A DNA stretch of 64,000 nucleotides from positions 8,990,001 through 9,054,000 of the forward strand of contig NZ_CP106798.1 in NCBI RefSeq assembly GCF_025642155.1, in the 5' to 3' direction. The translations under genes and the position numbers were made by a program. This stretch comes from Streptomyces sp. HUAS 15-9 (lineage in GTDB: Bacteria > Actinomycetota > Actinomycetes > Streptomycetales > Streptomycetaceae). Shown here piece after piece: positions 37,732 to 46,527 of the stretch; the first letter of the stretch is position 1, and every line of letters begins with the position of its first letter. Below the pieces are notes generated by a model. It did not search any database, had not been told where the DNA came from, and saw only the letters and a list, made by a program, of their open reading frames with translations.

Positions 37732-38406
37732 GCGATCGTTATGGGCACCACCGCACTGGATGCGGCAGGTGCTTGGCGATCGGTGTGCCGACACGGACTC
37801 GCGCGCCCTCATCCACCAGGAGCCACAGGGCGGGACGTGTCACGGAGAACCAGTCGTAGCACAGCGCCCTCGGACCAGTGCACAGAAACGAAGGGGTCCG
37901 ACCACACAAGACGATCTCGCCACAGCCAGCGGGATTTCAGCCATCCGCGTGCTCCGCTGTCGCGCGGGTGGCGCCAGTATGAGGAGCAGTAGTGAAACCG
38001 GCCCGTACCGCAGGACGACCCGCGCGCTGCTCAGGCTGCGGACGCACGCGTCGATGGCGAACAACATCGCGAGGAACCCCGCCGAGCTGTGGCATGCCGA
38101 CCGCATGTCGTCGCGCCGACGTTCGTCGAGTGACTCCTCCTCGGCAGACCTGGTACCGCCCGCGGGGAGCCCAGGCCCTGCTTTCGCTCGTTCCCGCGTG
38201 GTGCGCCACGGCATGCGAACGAGCTCGGGGACGCCTCCGCACTGCTTTCTGCCGGTTGACGCCTTACGGACGCGGGCCCAGTACGTCCTCAACGCCAGGT
38301 GACGCGCAAGGCTGCCTCCCGCCGATCCAAGGCCAAGGCTGCCGATCACTGGCTCCGCCGAAGACCAAGCGCGCGAGATCGCCGGGGGCTACGCCTCAGG
38401 AAGGCG
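37732..38406. other. Region of gene debris before the IS3 fragment
   Basis: I cannot support a gene. A plus-strand stretch near 38085-38300 reads AELWHADRMSSRR in one place and ends DALRTRAQYVLNAR before a stop at 38300-38302. It looks like the end of a damaged gene of unknown type. Confidence 0.35.
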
Positions 38407-38690
38407 TCAACGTGCCGTGAACAAGCCATACTTGAATCTCGGGAGGCCCGGCGACGCCCTGGATGTCACGCTCGCGCATGATGCGGGCGACGCTTGCGGT
38501 TCACACACCGGCCCAGGTGCCGCAGTTCGGCGTGGACGCGCGGGACGCCGTAGGTTTTGCGGGAAGCGACGTGGATGACGGTGACCTCGTGGGCCAGGGC
38601 CTCGTCGGCGGCCTGCCGTGCGGCCCGGCTCTTCGCCGAGGCGAGCCCGGAGTAGAAGGAACAGCAGCCGTCCAAGGCGGCAGCCGAGCG
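38407..38690 (-). mobile_element. IS3-family OrfB fragment
   Basis: CCSFYSGLASAKSRAARQAA, then VIHVASRKTYGVPRVHAELR and HLGRCVNRKRRPHHARA. This matches the region just before the DDE domain of IS3 OrfB (typically SRGTYGAPRVHAELRRLG...NRKRVARLMR). The catalytic domain is missing. It marks the downstream edge of the hydrogenase operon. Confidence 0.7.
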
Positions 38691-38818
38691 GCTCGGTGAC
38701 CGTATCCACTCCTACACAGGAGCCGCCGGGGCGGTCGAGACCATGACGAAGACATGGGGCCTGTGAACCCGGCTCCCGTTGTGGTGCCGTGCCGCGAGGA
38801 GGTGACGTCCGTCGAGCC

Positions 38819-39853
38819 CTAGCAGATGCGTGGCAGTTGCTCTCCCAGAGGCATGTCCACGATGCGCCGGGCCCCGACCAGCGTCCGCAGAGTCACCCGT
38901 CCTTGCGGACCCTCTGGGAGCACCGCGCCGATCCGCGCCGCCTGCGCGCCCTCGGGCAGGGAGCGCAGCGCCGCGAGGGTCTCCTCGGCCGCGGCGGCGT
39001 CGACGAACGCGACCAGGCAGCCCTCGTTGGCGACCGCCAGCGGATCCAGTCCCAGCAGGTCGCACGCGGCGGACACCGCTCCAGGCACCGGGACCGCCCG
39101 CTCATCGATCTCGATGGCGACCGACGAGTCGCGGGCGATCTCGTTGAGAGAGGCGGCCAGCCCGCCCCGGGTCGGGTCGCGCAGCACGTGGACGGCACCG
39201 CCCAGCGGCACCAGCGCCCGCACCAGCCGATGCAGTGGCTTCGAGTCGGAGGCGATGTCAATGTCGAAGCCCAGGCCCTCCCGGGTGCTGAGCACGGTAG
39301 TGCCGTGCAGCCCGATCGGACCGGACAGCAGCACCGCGTCCCCGGGGCGAGCCGACGCGGCGGAGGGGGACAGCGACGCGTGCCGCTGCCCGATCCCCGT
39401 GGTGGTGATGAACAGCCGGTCGACCGCACCGCGCCCTACGACCTTGGTGTCCCCGGTGACCACGGGCACCCCCACGTCCTCGGCTGCCTTCCCCAACGAC
39501 TCCATCACGGTCCGCAGTTCGGCGAGCGGCAGCCCCTCCTCGACGATCAGGGACACCGACAGGGCCAGCGGCCACGCACCCCGCATCGCCAGATCGTTGA
39601 CCGTGCCGTGCACGGCGAGGGACCCGATGTCCCCGCCGGGGAAGAACAGCGGACTGACGACGAAGCCGTCGGTGCTCATCACCAGCTCCGGACGGCCCGG
39701 CAGCGTTGCCGCGTCCTCCAGCGGGCCCGGCGTGCCACCCAGGGCGGGCAGCACCAGCCCATCCAGCAGTTCCGCGGTGAGGCGGCCGCCGGCGCCGTGG
39801 CCGAGGAGCACGACCTCGTCCTCGTGGTTCGGGCTCGGGCAGTCGATGGTCAT
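38819..39853 (-). CDS. hypE: Hydrogenase maturation protein HypE
   Basis: A 344-residue PurM-like ATPase that dehydrates a thiocarboxamide on its own C-terminal Cys to the cyanide ligand of the [NiFe] centre. The protein ends in PRIC, the essential C-terminal cysteine motif. Other signatures are [36 protein letters not shown] and [15 protein letters not shown] (ATP site), [12 protein letters not shown] and [21 protein letters not shown] at 39853 overlaps the hypD stop (ATGA) and has GAGGAG 6 nt upstream. It is the last gene of the operon. Partner: HypF donates the carbamoyl group. Confidence 0.96.
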   Translation of the reverse strand: MTIDCPSPNHEDEVVLLGHGAGGRLTAELLDGLVLPALGGTPGPLEDAATLPGRPELVMSTDGFVVSPLFFPGGDIGSLAVHGTVNDLAMRGAWPLALSVSLIVEEGLPLAELRTVMESLGKAAEDVGVPVVTGDTKVVGRGAVDRLFITTTGIGQRHASLSPSAASARPGDAVLLSGPIGLHGTTVLSTREGLGFDIDIASDSKPLHRLVRALVPLGGAVHVLRDPTRGGLAASLNEIARDSSVAIEIDERAVPVPGAVSAACDLLGLDPLAVANEGCLVAFVDAAAAEETLAALRSLPEGAQAARIGAVLPEGPQGRVTLRTLVGARRIVDMPLGEQLPRIC

Positions 39854-40953
39854 GCCGTGCTCCTCGTCGGGGTGCGTCCGGCCGCGTGGAAGGCGGCACA
39901 GGTCCCCTCGGACGACACCATGGGGGCGCCGAGGGGGTGGCGGGGCGTACAGCGGGTGCCGTAGGCGGCGCAGTCGGTGGGCAGTCTCGCCCCGGTGAGG
40001 ATCACCCCGGCGACGCACTCCGCATCCTCGGCGGGGGCCAGACCGCTCACGTCGAAGCGGCGGGCCGCGTCGAACCGGCGGTAGAGCGGGGCGAGTTCCA
40101 GACCGCTCCCCGGCAGCGCGCCGATGCCCCGCCAGGCGCGGTCGGTGACCCGGAAGACGCGGCGCACCGTCTCCTGGGCGTCGGTGTTGCCGACGCGGCG
40201 AACGGCGCGCACGTACTGGTTCGCCACCTCGTGCCGGCCGCTCTCCAGCTGCCGTACGGCCATCAGGATGCCCTCCAGCAGGTCCAGAGGCTCGAACCCG
40301 GTCACCACGATGGGCACCTGGTAGCGGGCGGCAATCGGCTCGTACTCCCGCCACCCCATCACCGCGCACACGTGCCCGGCCGCCAGGAACGCCTGCACCT
40401 CGCAGTCCGGGTCGTCGAGCAGCGCAGTCATGGCCGGCGGCACCAGGACATGGCTCACCAGCATCGAGAAGTTGGCCAGCCCGAGCCGCTCCGCGTGCAT
40501 CACGGCCATGGCGTTCGCCGGCGCGGTCGTCTCGAATCCGACGGCCAGGAAAACCACTTGGCGTTCTGGGTGCTCGGCGGCCAGGCGCACGGCGTCCATC
40601 GGGGCGTAGACGACACGCACGTCCGCGCCGCGTGCACGCAGCGACAGCAGGTCGGTGTCCGTGCCGGGCACCCGCAGCATGTCGCCGAAGCTGGTGAAGA
40701 TCACGCCGGGTCGGGCGGCGATGGCCATGGCCCGGTCCAGGGTCTCCAACGGGGTCACGCAGACCGGGCAGCCCGGGCCGTGGATCATCCGCATGCCGGC
40801 GGGCAGCAGCTCGTCGATGCCCTGGCGGACGAGCGTGTGGGTCTGCCCGCCGCACACCTCCATGATCCGCCAGGGGCGCGTGGCGGTCTGCTCCAGCTCG
40901 TCCAGCAGGCGACGGGCGAGCACGGGGTCGCGGTACTCGTCCAGGTATCTCAT
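39850..40953 (-). CDS. hypD: Hydrogenase maturation protein HypD
   Basis: A 367-residue iron-sulfur scaffold protein on which Fe(CN)2CO is assembled with HypC. Key cysteines are Cys34 in MEVCGGQTH and Cys62/Cys65 in [11 protein letters not shown]. The 4Fe-4S ligands near the C-terminus lie in [12 protein letters not shown] and [36 protein letters not shown] and [16 protein letters not shown] are also conserved. ATG at 40953 lies inside a 20-bp tandem duplication. It overlaps the shifted end of the CBS-BON gene by ATGA. Length is normal. Confidence 0.95.
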   Translation of the reverse strand: MRYLDEYRDPVLARRLLDELEQTATRPWRIMEVCGGQTHTLVRQGIDELLPAGMRMIHGPGCPVCVTPLETLDRAMAIAARPGVIFTSFGDMLRVPGTDTDLLSLRARGADVRVVYAPMDAVRLAAEHPERQVVFLAVGFETTAPANAMAVMHAERLGLANFSMLVSHVLVPPAMTALLDDPDCEVQAFLAAGHVCAVMGWREYEPIAARYQVPIVVTGFEPLDLLEGILMAVRQLESGRHEVANQYVRAVRRVGNTDAQETVRRVFRVTDRAWRGIGALPGSGLELAPLYRRFDAARRFDVSGLAPAEDAECVAGVILTGARLPTDCAAYGTRCTPRHPLGAPMVSSEGTCAAFHAAGRTPTRSTA

Positions 40954-40980
40954 CGGCCTTCCAGGTATCTCATCGGCCGT
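40941..40980. repeat. 20-bp tandem duplication at the hypD start
   Basis: CCAGGTATCTCATCGGCCTT (40941-40960) is repeated at 40961-40980 with one change (CCGT at the end). The repeat contains the hypD start codon and first codons, so MRYLE is encoded twice, the second time as the tail of the frameshifted CBS-BON frame. It looks like a recent slippage duplication. Confidence 0.85.
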
Positions 40981-41636
40981 CCAAGTGGTTCATCGGCAGG
41001 GTCCTTCATCGGTGGGTGAGCTCGAGCCGGACGTCCACGACACCCTCTGTCGCCCGCACCGCCCGCGCGATCACGGGCACCAGGGTGCGGTCGGGCAGCG
41101 AGCTGCTCAGCGTGACCACACCCTCGGCCGCGGACACGGAGAGGGGCACGGTGACGGGCAGCTGGGTCAGGGACGTCCGCGGTGATCTCCCCGTCGGTGT
41201 GCAGGAAGCCCTTCAGTAGATCGCTGCGGCTGACCATCCCCTGCAGCAGGCCGACCGCGTCCACCACGGGAAGCCGCTTGACGTGGCGGCGGGCCATGAT
41301 GCGGGCCGTCTCGGCGAGCGAGGCGTCGGCGTGCACGGTCACGGCCGGCGAGCTCATCGGTCCGCCGACGGTGACCGCGCCCGCCTTGGCCCGGTCCGCC
41401 GGGTCCCGCGGATCGCCAGGGTCGCCGGGACCGCCGGTGTCGCGGAACTCTTCCTTGGGCAGCAGGTCCGCCTCGGATACCAGCCCGACGAGCAGTCCCT
41501 CGTCGGCCAGCACCGGCAGGGCGCTGACCTTCCACCGGTCGAGCAGCTCGACGATCTCCTTGAACGGCGCTTCGCTGTCGACGGCGACGACGTTCTGCGT
41601 CATCACGTCGCTGACCGTGTAGGGAGTTTCAGGCAT
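40950..41636 (-). pseudogene. CBS-pair/BON protein with a 1-bp insertion in the BON domain
   Basis: Two CBS motifs are intact: YTVSDVMTQNVVAVDSEAPF with LLVGLVSEADLL, and MSSPAVTVHADASLAETARI with LLQGMVSRSDLLKGF. After GEITADV the frame is lost. Skipping one base in the GGG at 41170-41172 restores a BON domain: SLTQLPVTVPLSVSAAEGVV, TLSSSLPDRTLVPVIARAVR and EGVVDVRLELTHR with a stop at 41006-41008. As it stands the frame runs on to 40950, overlapping hypD. The CBS part may still be made (228 residues). ATG at 41636 overlaps the large-subunit stop. In the operon it could sense adenylates for the hydrogenase. Confidence 0.8.
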
Positions 41637-42978
41637 CGCAACCCCCTGAGGTACGGACGACCGTCAGGTCGAGGAAGTGGGTGGAGCAGGAGATGCACGG
41701 GTCGTGGTTGCGGATCGCCCGTTCGCACAGCGCCGTCAACTCGCCGTCGTCCGGGTCGTGGTCATGGATGGCCTGCTGGGCCAGGCGCCGCAGATCGTCC
41801 TCGATCGCTCCCTGGTTCTGAGCGGTGGGCGGCACCAGCAGCGCGTCGGTGACCAGGCCCTCGGCGTCGAGCGCGTAGCGGTGGTAGAGCATCCCACGCG
41901 GCGCCTCGGTGGCACCGTGGCCCACTCCCGCGAGGGGCGGCACCTCGGAGTACGGGCGGGCGGGCGGCTCGTAGGAGCCGATGATCCGCAGCGCCTCGTC
42001 GACGGCGTACACCGTCTCCACCGCCCGCACCAGGATGGACCGGTACGGGTTGCGGCACACGGCACCGTCGCGGGGATCGCCCAGCCCGGCCTCGACGGCG
42101 GCCTGCCGGGCCACCGGCGTGAGCCGGCGCCCGCCGATCGCGAACCGGGCGAGGGAGCCGGTGAGGTGCAGCCGCCCGTCGAGCCGGGAGTGCAGCGCGG
42201 TCGAGTGAGCCACCTGGGTCTCGGTGACGTGGTGGGTGAAGTCCCGCACCGGGAAGGAGTCCGTGCTGCCGTCGGCGCGCAGCACAGTCGGGGTGCCGCT
42301 CTCGATCGCGTAGGAGTGCGGGGCGGCGAGCGCCAGCAGGTCGGCGTCGGTGCGGGCGTCGGGGAACTCGAAGCCGGCCACCCACCGTACGGTCGCCCAC
42401 GCATCGTCCAGCGCCCGCTTCAGCTCCTCCGCCAGCGGCCGTAGTTCCTCGCGCGTAGGCGCCCGGTGGAAGCCGCCCAGGCGCACGTTGACCGGGTGCA
42501 CGGCCCGTCCGCCGATCAGCTCCATCAGCGCATTGCCGGCCTTCTTCAGCCGTAGGCCGCGCTCGACCTCGTTCCGGTGCGTGCGCGCGAGGTCGATCGC
42601 GCTCGACCGGCCCAGGAAGTCCGGCGCGTGCAGCAGGTGGATGTGCAGGGTCTGGCTCTCGATCCACTCGCCGCAGTACAGCAGCCTGCGCAGGTCCCGG
42701 ATCACCGGATCGACCGTCACCCCGCAGGCGTCCTCGATCGCCGCGCAGGCGCTCATCTGGTATGCCACCGGGCAGATCCCGCACACCCGGGCCGTGATGT
42801 CCGGCGGCTCGGTGTACGAGCGGCCGCGCAGGAACGCCTCGAAGAAGCGCGGAGGCTCGTAGATCTCCAGCCGGGCCTCGGTGACCGTGCCGTCGTGCAC
42901 GTGCAGGCGCAGCGCGCCCTCGCCCTCGACCCGGGAGAGCGAGCCGACGTGCAGCACACGGGATCCACGGTGGGTCAC
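41629..42978 (-). CDS. hydA: [NiFe]-hydrogenase large (alpha) subunit, group 3b type
   Basis: A 449-residue catalytic subunit. The nickel ligands are Cys66/Cys69 in [11 protein letters not shown] and Cys428/Cys431 in [12 protein letters not shown]. The 15 residues after His434 are the C-terminal peptide that the HycI-type protease should remove once nickel is in place. [16 protein letters not shown] and the proton-path region [13 protein letters not shown] are also typical. The compact size and neighbouring FAD/Fe-S subunits place it with the bidirectional NADP-linked (sulfhydrogenase) group. GTG at 42978 overlaps the small-subunit stop (GTGA). It is cytoplasmic with no Tat signal in its partner. 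Confidence 0.95.
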   Translation of the reverse strand: MTHRGSRVLHVGSLSRVEGEGALRLHVHDGTVTEARLEIYEPPRFFEAFLRGRSYTEPPDITARVCGICPVAYQMSACAAIEDACGVTVDPVIRDLRRLLYCGEWIESQTLHIHLLHAPDFLGRSSAIDLARTHRNEVERGLRLKKAGNALMELIGGRAVHPVNVRLGGFHRAPTREELRPLAEELKRALDDAWATVRWVAGFEFPDARTDADLLALAAPHSYAIESGTPTVLRADGSTDSFPVRDFTHHVTETQVAHSTALHSRLDGRLHLTGSLARFAIGGRRLTPVARQAAVEAGLGDPRDGAVCRNPYRSILVRAVETVYAVDEALRIIGSYEPPARPYSEVPPLAGVGHGATEAPRGMLYHRYALDAEGLVTDALLVPPTAQNQGAIEDDLRRLAQQAIHDHDPDDGELTALCERAIRNHDPCISCSTHFLDLTVVRTSGGCDA

Positions 42979-43727
42979 GGGTGCAACTCCTCTTCGAAAG
43001 CGGCGGCGTTGAAGGTGTGCAGGAAGCGGCCGACGGCGTCCTCGTCGAGGCCGTCGCGGCGCAGCAGGGGGATCAACGCGGGCAGATTCGCCGACCCGGA
43101 CGGGCCGAAGCAGCCGAAGCAGCCGCGGCTGTAGGCCGGGCACAGCGCCCCGCACCCGGCATGCGTGACCGGACCCAGACAGGGCGTGCCGTGGGTGACG
43201 GTCACGCACACCGTGCCGCGCCGCTTGCACTCGAAGCAGACGCTGTGGTTCGGTACGTCCGGCTTGCGGCCCGCCAGGAACGCCGTGATCACTTCCAGCA
43301 GCTGCCGCCGGTCGATCGGGCAGCCGCGCAGCTCGAAGTCGACGTCCACATGCGTCGACACGGGTGTGGAGGCGGCGAGCGTCGAGATGTATTCGGGATG
43401 GGCGTAGACCGTGCGACGGTACTCGTCGATGTCCGCGAAGTTCCGCAGGGCCTGGATGCCGCCGGCGGTCGCACAGGCGCCGATCGTCACCAGGTGGCGG
43501 GAGGCGGCGCGGATCGCGCGGACGCGTTCGGCGTCCTCGGCCGTGGTGACCGAGCCCTCGACGAGCGTCAGGTCGTACGGGCCGGGCGCCACGTCGCTGG
43601 ATGCCTCCAGGAAGTGCGAGATCTCCACCCGGCCCGCCAGCGCCAGCAGCTCGTCCTCGCAGTCCAGCAGGGTCAGCTGGCAGCCGTCGCAAGAGGCCAG
43701 CTTGAACACCGCGAGCTTCGGTGTCAT
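42975..43727 (-). CDS. hydD: [NiFe]-hydrogenase small (delta) subunit
   Basis: A 250-residue electron-transfer subunit. Proximal cluster ligands are Cys13 and Cys16 in [11 protein letters not shown], Cys85 in [10 protein letters not shown] and Cys136 in LRGCPIDRR. Further cysteines at 164, 167, 174, 183, 192, 196, 203 and 206 ([31 protein letters not shown]) provide two more 4Fe-4S clusters. It lacks a twin-arginine leader, so the enzyme is cytoplasmic. ATG at 43727 follows GGGAG and starts 1 bp after the gamma subunit stop. It pairs directly with the large subunit. Confidence 0.95.
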   Translation of the reverse strand: MTPKLAVFKLASCDGCQLTLLDCEDELLALAGRVEISHFLEASSDVAPGPYDLTLVEGSVTTAEDAERVRAIRAASRHLVTIGACATAGGIQALRNFADIDEYRRTVYAHPEYISTLAASTPVSTHVDVDFELRGCPIDRRQLLEVITAFLAGRKPDVPNHSVCFECKRRGTVCVTVTHGTPCLGPVTHAGCGALCPAYSRGCFGCFGPSGSANLPALIPLLRRDGLDEDAVGRFLHTFNAAAFEEELHP

Positions 43728-43728
43728 A

Positions 43729-44535
43729 TCACAACTCCCTTACCGAGAGCAGGGGTTCGGCTGCGGCCCAGTCGATGACCGGCCCGGACCGGCACAGCAG
43801 TACCGGACCCAGCTGGCAGTGTCCGCAGCGCCCGGTCGCGCACCGCATGTTCCGTTCCAGCGAGACCCGGATCCGCTCCCGGGACACCCCGCGGAAGGCG
43901 AGGTCACGGGCCGTGGCCCGGATCATCGGCTCGGGCCCGCAGACGAACGCCCAGGTGTCCGGGGGGTCGAAGGACGCCCGGTCCAGCAGTTCGGTGACCA
44001 GACCCACGTCCCCCTGCCACTCCTCGTCGGGACGGTCGACGGTGACGCCGGTGAACGCCGTTGCCCAGCCCTGCGTCTCCTGGCGGGCGATCAGATCGTC
44101 CGGGGTGCGTGCCCCGACCAACACGTTGACCCTGCGGTACGCCGCCGGTTCGGCCAGCGCGCGCAGGATCAGCGGCCGCAGGGGCGCGAGCCCGATGCCG
44201 CCCGCGATCACCACCACGTCCTTCCCGCCCGCCCGCGGCAGCTCCCAGCCGGTGCCGTACGGTCCGCGCACCCCGAGCACGTCGCCGACCCGCGCCTCGC
44301 ACAGGCCGGCGGAGACGGCGCCCACCGCCCGGATCGTGTGCGCGACGCCTCCGGTGGACTGCACGGAACTGACCGACACGGGGATCTCGCCGCGGCCGAA
44401 GCAGTGCACCATCGCGAACTGCCCCGGTGCGAAGTCGCCCAGCGCCGCGCCGACCGGCTCGATGTGCAGCGTGACGGTGTCCGCGGTCTCGCGCCGGCGG
44501 GCGACGACCCGGTGCGGCACCGGGACGTCTGTCAT
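43729..44535 (-). CDS. hydG: Hydrogenase FAD/NAD(P)-binding (gamma) subunit
   Basis: A 268-residue diaphorase-like subunit that passes electrons between the hydrogenase and NAD(P). The ferredoxin-reductase fold has the FAD motif ([20 protein letters not shown]), the NAD(P) loop [18 protein letters not shown] and [14 protein letters not shown] 2Fe-2S cluster is bound by Cys232-x4-Cys237-x2-Cys240-x7-Cys248 ([21 protein letters not shown]). This matches HyhG/HydG of group 3b hydrogenases and dihydroorotate-dehydrogenase electron-transfer subunits. ATG at 44535 overlaps the stop of the cyclic-nucleotide-domain gene (ATGA). Confidence 0.94.
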   Translation of the reverse strand: MTDVPVPHRVVARRRETADTVTLHIEPVGAALGDFAPGQFAMVHCFGRGEIPVSVSSVQSTGGVAHTIRAVGAVSAGLCEARVGDVLGVRGPYGTGWELPRAGGKDVVVIAGGIGLAPLRPLILRALAEPAAYRRVNVLVGARTPDDLIARQETQGWATAFTGVTVDRPDEEWQGDVGLVTELLDRASFDPPDTWAFVCGPEPMIRATARDLAFRGVSRERIRVSLERNMRCATGRCGHCQLGPVLLCRSGPVIDWAAAEPLLSVREL

Positions 44536-44996
44536 CGCGCACCCCCGCCGCCGTGGGGCCCGTACAGGTCGAGCAGCCGGGTGCGCGAAGCGTGCAGCCG
44601 ATGGGCCAGGACCCGGCCGACCCAGTGACCGAGCGCGCGGCCGAGCTCGGCGTCGTCCTCCCACATCAGCCGCACGGCGACGGCGTCGAACTCGTAGGCG
44701 CGCACCGGCGTCAGGGCCCGTGCGCCGAACTGCCAGATGTACGGCTCGAACAGCCAGGACCATCCGACGAGGTCGCCGGTGCCCAGCGTCTCCACGATCG
44801 GGGCGCGGCGCCCGGGGACATGCAGGTCGAGGGCGACGGTGCCGTCCCGGACGATCCAGAAGCGGTCGGCCCGGCCGCCCTCCTCGAAGAGGCGGGTGTC
44901 TTGCGGGAGCGCGGCCTCTCGGCCGACATGCAGCAGGCGGTCGCGATGCTCGGCGGGCAGGGCGTGGTTGACGCGCAGGGCGATCGAGGGGGTCAT
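44532..44996 (-). CDS. Cyclic nucleotide-binding-fold protein in the hydrogenase operon
   Basis: A 154-residue protein consisting only of a Crp-like cNMP-binding fold: [57 protein letters not shown] and [18 protein letters not shown]. The DNA-binding helix-turn-helix of Crp/Fnr proteins is absent, so it is not a transcription factor. Its start and stop overlap both neighbours by 4 bp, so it is made at a fixed ratio with the Fe-S and FAD subunits and is likely an extra subunit or allosteric regulator. Whether it binds cAMP is unclear: the Arg of the phosphate-binding cassette is not obvious. Confidence 0.82.
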   Translation of the reverse strand: MTPSIALRVNHALPAEHRDRLLHVGREAALPQDTRLFEEGGRADRFWIVRDGTVALDLHVPGRRAPIVETLGTGDLVGWSWLFEPYIWQFGARALTPVRAYEFDAVAVRLMWEDDAELGRALGHWVGRVLAHRLHASRTRLLDLYGPHGGGGAR

Positions 44997-46144
44997 CGCT
45001 CCTCATCCGTTCCGTGGTGGGCGCGGTGTTCGTCGTTCAGCGCGGCCACTTCCTCGGTGATGTCGATGCCGGCCGGGCACCAGGCGATGCAGCGGCCGCA
45101 GCCGACGCACCCGGACGTGCCGAACTGGTCGTGCCAGGTGGAGAGTTTGTGGGTGAGCCACTGCCGGTAGCGGCTGCGGCCCGAGGTGCGGACCGGGCCG
45201 CCGTGCAGGTAGGAGAAGTCCAGGTCGAAGCAGGAGTCCCAGCGCTGCCAGCGCTCGGTGTGGTCACCGGTGAGATCGGTGACCTCCTCCGTGGTGGTGC
45301 AGAAGCAGGTGGGACACACCATGGTGCAGTTGCCGCAGGTCAGACATCGCTCGGCGACATCGTCCCAGCGGACCGCCTCCGGGCTTGCGCCCAGCAGCGT
45401 GCGCACGTCGACCGGCGGCAGCGAACGGCCCATGCGGTCGCGGGCGGCGTTCACCGAGGAGCGCGCGGCATCCTGTGTCACCGGGTCGGCCACGCGGTGC
45501 GGCACCTGCTGAAGCAGCCGGGCGCCCTCCTCGCTGCCGACCCGCACCAGGAAGCGGTGGCCGTCGGCGTCGATCACCTCGGTCAGCGCCAGGTCGTAGC
45601 CCGGGTCGGCGGCGGGCCCGCCCCCGGTGGACACGCAGAAGCAGGTCGCGCCCGGCTCGGTGCACTCCGCGGCGATCAGCAGCGCACGCTCGCGGCGCGC
45701 ACCGTAGCCGCCGTCCGTGTACCGTCCCGCGGTCAGGACGCGGTCCTGGATCGCGATGGCCCGCAAGTCGCAGGGGCGCACCCCGAGGAAAGCGTACGAC
45801 GGCGCCTCGCGGATGCCGGGGGTGAACTCGAGGCCGCCCTCCGAGGTTCGATCGGCGCTCCACAACCGTTCCCGCTGCGGGTGCAGCCAGGTCTTCCATG
45901 ACTGTGGGCCCGCACTGTGTGCGAAGGCGGCCCCGTCCTGTCGGCGCACCAGCCGGTAGCGTCCGGCGTCCAGCTCGGCACCCCAGCCGAAGGGCAGCAG
46001 ATCCGCCGAGTCCAGCTCGGCCAGCACGATCGCGCCGTCGCGTACGGTCGGTGCGACGACGGTCCGTCCCTGCGCCGCCAGGGCCGAGACCAGGGCGTCC
46101 AGGCCGTCCCGGTCGAGCACGGCCGGGGCTGCGGTGGCGGTCAT
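44993..46144 (-). CDS. hydB: Hydrogenase 4Fe-4S (beta) subunit
   Basis: A 383-residue electron-transfer subunit of the HyhB/HydB type, related to anaerobic sulfite reductase A. The N-terminal part ([53 protein letters not shown]) is family-typical. Two ferredoxin-like clusters follow, from Cys267 ([16 protein letters not shown]) and Cys346 ([16 protein letters not shown]). It relays electrons between the gamma and delta subunits. ATG at 46144 follows GAGGAGG; an in-frame ATG at 46213 would add 23 residues but has no ribosome site. A 119-bp gap separates it from hypC, the largest gap in the operon. Confidence 0.93.
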   Translation of the reverse strand: MTATAAPAVLDRDGLDALVSALAAQGRTVVAPTVRDGAIVLAELDSADLLPFGWGAELDAGRYRLVRRQDGAAFAHSAGPQSWKTWLHPQRERLWSADRTSEGGLEFTPGIREAPSYAFLGVRPCDLRAIAIQDRVLTAGRYTDGGYGARRERALLIAAECTEPGATCFCVSTGGGPAADPGYDLALTEVIDADGHRFLVRVGSEEGARLLQQVPHRVADPVTQDAARSSVNAARDRMGRSLPPVDVRTLLGASPEAVRWDDVAERCLTCGNCTMVCPTCFCTTTEEVTDLTGDHTERWQRWDSCFDLDFSYLHGGPVRTSGRSRYRQWLTHKLSTWHDQFGTSGCVGCGRCIAWCPAGIDITEEVAALNDEHRAHHGTDEER

Positions 46145-46263
46145 GACATCCTCCTCGTTCGGGGCGGCTGCGTACTCCTCCACCGCCAGGTTCGGTTGGT
46201 GCGGGGTGTGCATGGCAGGGGCTGAAGGACCCTGCCGCGAGGCCGGCGGGATCCGCGGCACCT

Positions 46264-46521
46264 TCAGGGCAGCGGTTCGCCCAGCTCGCCCTCGACCGCG
46301 TCCGCCATCGCCCGCAGCACCTGCAGGGTCCGCCCGGCCTCCTCCTCGTCGATCTGCGTGATCGCGAAGCCGACGTGCACGATGACGTACGACCCGACAT
46401 CCGCCTCGGGCGTGCAGCTCAGGCAGACCTCGCGCCGTACGCCGCCGAAGTCGGCAGTGGCCATCCGCAGCCCGGCGTCGTCGTGGATCTCCAGGATGCG
46501 TCCCGGGATGCCCAGGCACAT
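46264..46521 (-). CDS. hypC: Hydrogenase maturation chaperone HypC/HybG
   Basis: An 85-residue chaperone that carries the Fe(CN)2CO unit with HypD and hands it to the large-subunit precursor. It begins MCLGIPGRI, with the essential Cys2. VRREVCLSCTPEADVGSYVI and VHVGFAITQIDEEEAGRTL complete the small beta-barrel. A GTG two codons earlier is too near the GAGGAG site; ATG at 46521 has the right spacing and leaves Cys at position 2. It starts 6 bp after hypF ends. Confidence 0.94.
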   Translation of the reverse strand: MCLGIPGRILEIHDDAGLRMATADFGGVRREVCLSCTPEADVGSYVIVHVGFAITQIDEEEAGRTLQVLRAMADAVEGELGEPLP

Positions 46522-46527
46522 GTGCAC

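Noticed and set aside
38789..41019. Long plus-strand frames opposite hypE and hypD
   Set aside because: Same reason; hypE and hypD carry complete family signatures, including the C-terminal Cys of HypE.
41283..41852. A plus-strand gene between the CBS-BON and large-subunit genes
   Set aside because: It overlaps conserved minus-strand coding sequence on its whole length and has no recognisable domain.
42975..43727. Uptake (group 1 or 5) hydrogenase
   Set aside because: The small subunit lacks a twin-arginine leader, and the operon has FAD/NAD(P) and Fe-S subunits of the soluble bidirectional type.
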